From Congregicoccus sp964517665 (lineage in GTDB: Bacteria; Verrucomicrobiota; Verrucomicrobiia; Opitutales; Opitutaceae), in NCBI GenBank assembly GCA_964517665.1, contig CAZFCY010000075.1, forward strand, positions 1 through 23,364: DNA of 23,364 nt, in the 5' to 3' direction. A program made the translations under genes and the position numbers. Below, one piece after another: positions 21,952 through 23,364 of this stretch (positions are counted from its first letter, which is position 1; each line of letters begins with the position of its first letter). The notes below the pieces were generated by a model, which saw nothing but the letters and a program-made list of their open reading frames with translations, had not been told where the DNA came from and did not search any database.

Positions 21952-23150
21952 GCGACCCGCGCGCCGATGCCATGCTCGAGCGCTGGCCGCTCGTCTTGTC
22001 CGACTGGATCACGGGTTTCTTTCCCGAGCCGTTGCGCTGGCTGGTCGGGAGCCTGTTGGTGATCGTCGCCGTGTTCACGGTTTTTGGATTGTTCTTCGCA
22101 TTCCTCACGCTGGTGGAACGCAAGCTCCTCGGGCGCTTTCAGAACCGCCCCGGCCCGAATCGCACGGGGCCGTTCGGCCTGGGGCAGCCGTTCGCCGACG
22201 CGGTGAAAGCGCTCACCAAAGAGGACATCGTGCCCGCCTCGGCCGACAAGGCGCTGCACCGCCTCGCGCCATGCGTGATCCTCGCGGGCGCGCTGACGAC
22301 CTACATGGTCATCCCCTATGGGCGGAACCTCGTGCCCCTCGATCTCGATGCCGCCGTGCTCTTCTTTTTCGCGGCGAGTTCGGCCTCGGAACTCGCGGTC
22401 TTCATGGCGGGCTGGTCGAGCCGCAACAAGTACTCGCTCCTCGCCGCCATGCGGGCGCTGGCGCAGCTCGTCAGCTACGAACTGCCGCTGCTGCTTTCCG
22501 TCGTGCCGGTCGTGATGGTGGCGGGCTCGCTTTCCACCGTCTCGATCGTCGCCGCGCAGGGCGGGTGGACGTTTTCCGTGCTGCCGCACTGGCACGTGTT
22601 CACGCCGTGGGGCGTGGCGGGCGTCTTCATCTTCTTCGTGGCCGCCCTGGCGGAGTCCAACCGTTCGCCCTTCGATCACCCCGAGGCCGAGAGCGAGCTG
22701 ATCGCCGGTTACCTCACCGAGTATTCAGGTTTCAAATACGCGTTGTTCTTCATGGCCGAGTATCTTGGGCTCACGGCGCTGGCGGCCCTCGGTGTGACGC
22801 TCTTCCTCGGCGGATGGCAGGCGCCCTTCGCGTTCCTCGAGGTGGCGCCGTCCTACGTCTGGTTCGGCCTGAAGCTCGCCGCCGTGCTCTTCTGCTTCAT
22901 CTGGGTGCGCGCGACGCTGCTGCGCCTGCGCATCGACCAGCTCACGCGTTTCTCGTGGAAGTTCCTCACGCCGCTCGCGCTGATCAACCTCGGCAACGCG
23001 GCCTTCTGGCACTGGAGCGCGGAGTGGGGAGGCGCGGCGCAGGTCGCGCGCTGGTTGATCGGGATCGCGATCGTCGTCGTGCCGTTTTTCGTCATGGCCA
23101 GAAAACTCGGCTCGGGCTTCGGGCCGCGCACCTATCGTTACGCGACATGA
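21948..23150 (+). CDS. nuoH: NADH-quinone oxidoreductase subunit H
   Basis: Encodes 400 residues with about eight to nine membrane helices. NuoH forms the quinone entry and the heel of the membrane arm. Hallmarks: LVERKLLGRFQNRPGPNRTGPFGLGQPFADAVKALTKED after the first helix, and ESNRSPFDHPEAESELIAGYLTEYSG near residues 235-260, followed by the C-terminal helices. The size is slightly above the usual 330-345 residues because of an N-terminal extension and a longer loop. The ATG overlaps the nuoI stop, and the TGA overlaps the nuoJ ATG, so nuoI-H-J are translationally coupled. Confidence 0.97.
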   Translation: MSDPRADAMLERWPLVLSDWITGFFPEPLRWLVGSLLVIVAVFTVFGLFFAFLTLVERKLLGRFQNRPGPNRTGPFGLGQPFADAVKALTKEDIVPASADKALHRLAPCVILAGALTTYMVIPYGRNLVPLDLDAAVLFFFAASSASELAVFMAGWSSRNKYSLLAAMRALAQLVSYELPLLLSVVPVVMVAGSLSTVSIVAAQGGWTFSVLPHWHVFTPWGVAGVFIFFVAALAESNRSPFDHPEAESELIAGYLTEYSGFKYALFFMAEYLGLTALAALGVTLFLGGWQAPFAFLEVAPSYVWFGLKLAAVLFCFIWVRATLLRLRIDQLTRFSWKFLTPLALINLGNAAFWHWSAEWGGAAQVARWLIGIAIVVVPFFVMARKLGSGFGPRTYRYAT

Positions 23151-23364
23151 GCCTGCTCGTTCCCGCCTTGATCGGAGTGTTCATCGTCGCAAGCGCGGCG
23201 GTCGCGATGTCGCTGCGCAACCTCGTCCACAGCGCGCTCTGCCTCACGCTCAACTGGCTCGGCGTCGCCGCCTTCCACCTCTGGGCGGGCGCGGAGTTCG
23301 TCGCCTTCGCGCAGGCGCTGGTCTATGTCGGCGCCGTTTCCATGGTCGTGCTTTTCGCGGTGCT
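23147..23364 (+). CDS. nuoJ: NADH-quinone oxidoreductase subunit J (partial, cut by window end)
   Basis: The first 72 codons are present; the gene continues past the window end. The start MSLLVPALIGVFIVASAAVAMSLRNLVHSALCLTLNW is hydrophobic and typical of NuoJ, and AQALVYVGAVSMVVLFAV matches its conserved third helix. NuoJ is a membrane-arm subunit next to NuoA and NuoK. The ATG overlaps the nuoH stop by four bases. nuoK, L, M and N would be expected downstream. Confidence 0.93.
   Translation, partial: MSLLVPALIGVFIVASAAVAMSLRNLVHSALCLTLNWLGVAAFHLWAGAEFVAFAQALVYVGAVSMVVLFAV

Overview
The window is GC-rich DNA from a Gram-negative bacterium with an outer membrane (LptE-like and BamD-like genes) and a membrane-bound complex I. 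Gene content and order (rpmF-plsX-fabH followed by bamD-lptE, trpD-glmM, a glycine-rich RRM protein, a FucI-like sugar isomerase, a HipA-like kinase) fit Verrucomicrobiota best. That assignment is inference; no rRNA or marker phylogeny is available. The sequence is a scaffold: 100 Ns lie at 9810-9909, and the two contig ends share an exact 55-base overlap, so no real sequence appears to be missing there.

Layout. (1) 1-5400, minus strand, an envelope and lipid block: uppP, rpmF, plsX, fabH, a BamD-like TPR protein and an LptE-like lipoprotein. (2) 5797-9779, plus strand: trpD and glmM (overlapping), a REP-like double palindrome, then a soluble TPR protein. (3) 10010-12634, minus strand: an EamA transporter and a fused two-domain iron-type ABC permease without its partner genes. 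(4) 12942-15401, accessory: an RRM RNA-binding protein with a clear terminator, a frameshifted metallopeptidase-like remnant, two 23-bp palindromes that overlap sigma70-like promoters, and a HipA_2-type kinase. (5) 15499-18125: a sugar isomerase and a divergent AraC-type regulator. (6) 18307-23364, plus strand: nuoA-B-C-D-I-H-J, cut by the window end. nuoE, nuoF and nuoG are not present between nuoD and nuoI.

The most unusual pattern is a set of degenerate 7-base tandem arrays. Several occur as inverted pairs, with a purine-rich left arm and a pyrimidine-rich right arm around a short core. They sit in gene boundaries: fabH/plsX, the TPR gene/eamA, just upstream of eamA, nuoC/nuoD and nuoD/nuoI. 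Three sequence subfamilies share the 7-base period. The arrays supply coding sequence at gene edges: the start codon and about the first 30 residues of NuoD, and the last 12 residues of the EamA protein. In form they resemble the heptameric STRR repeats of heterocystous cyanobacteria; whether they are related by descent or mechanism is unknown.
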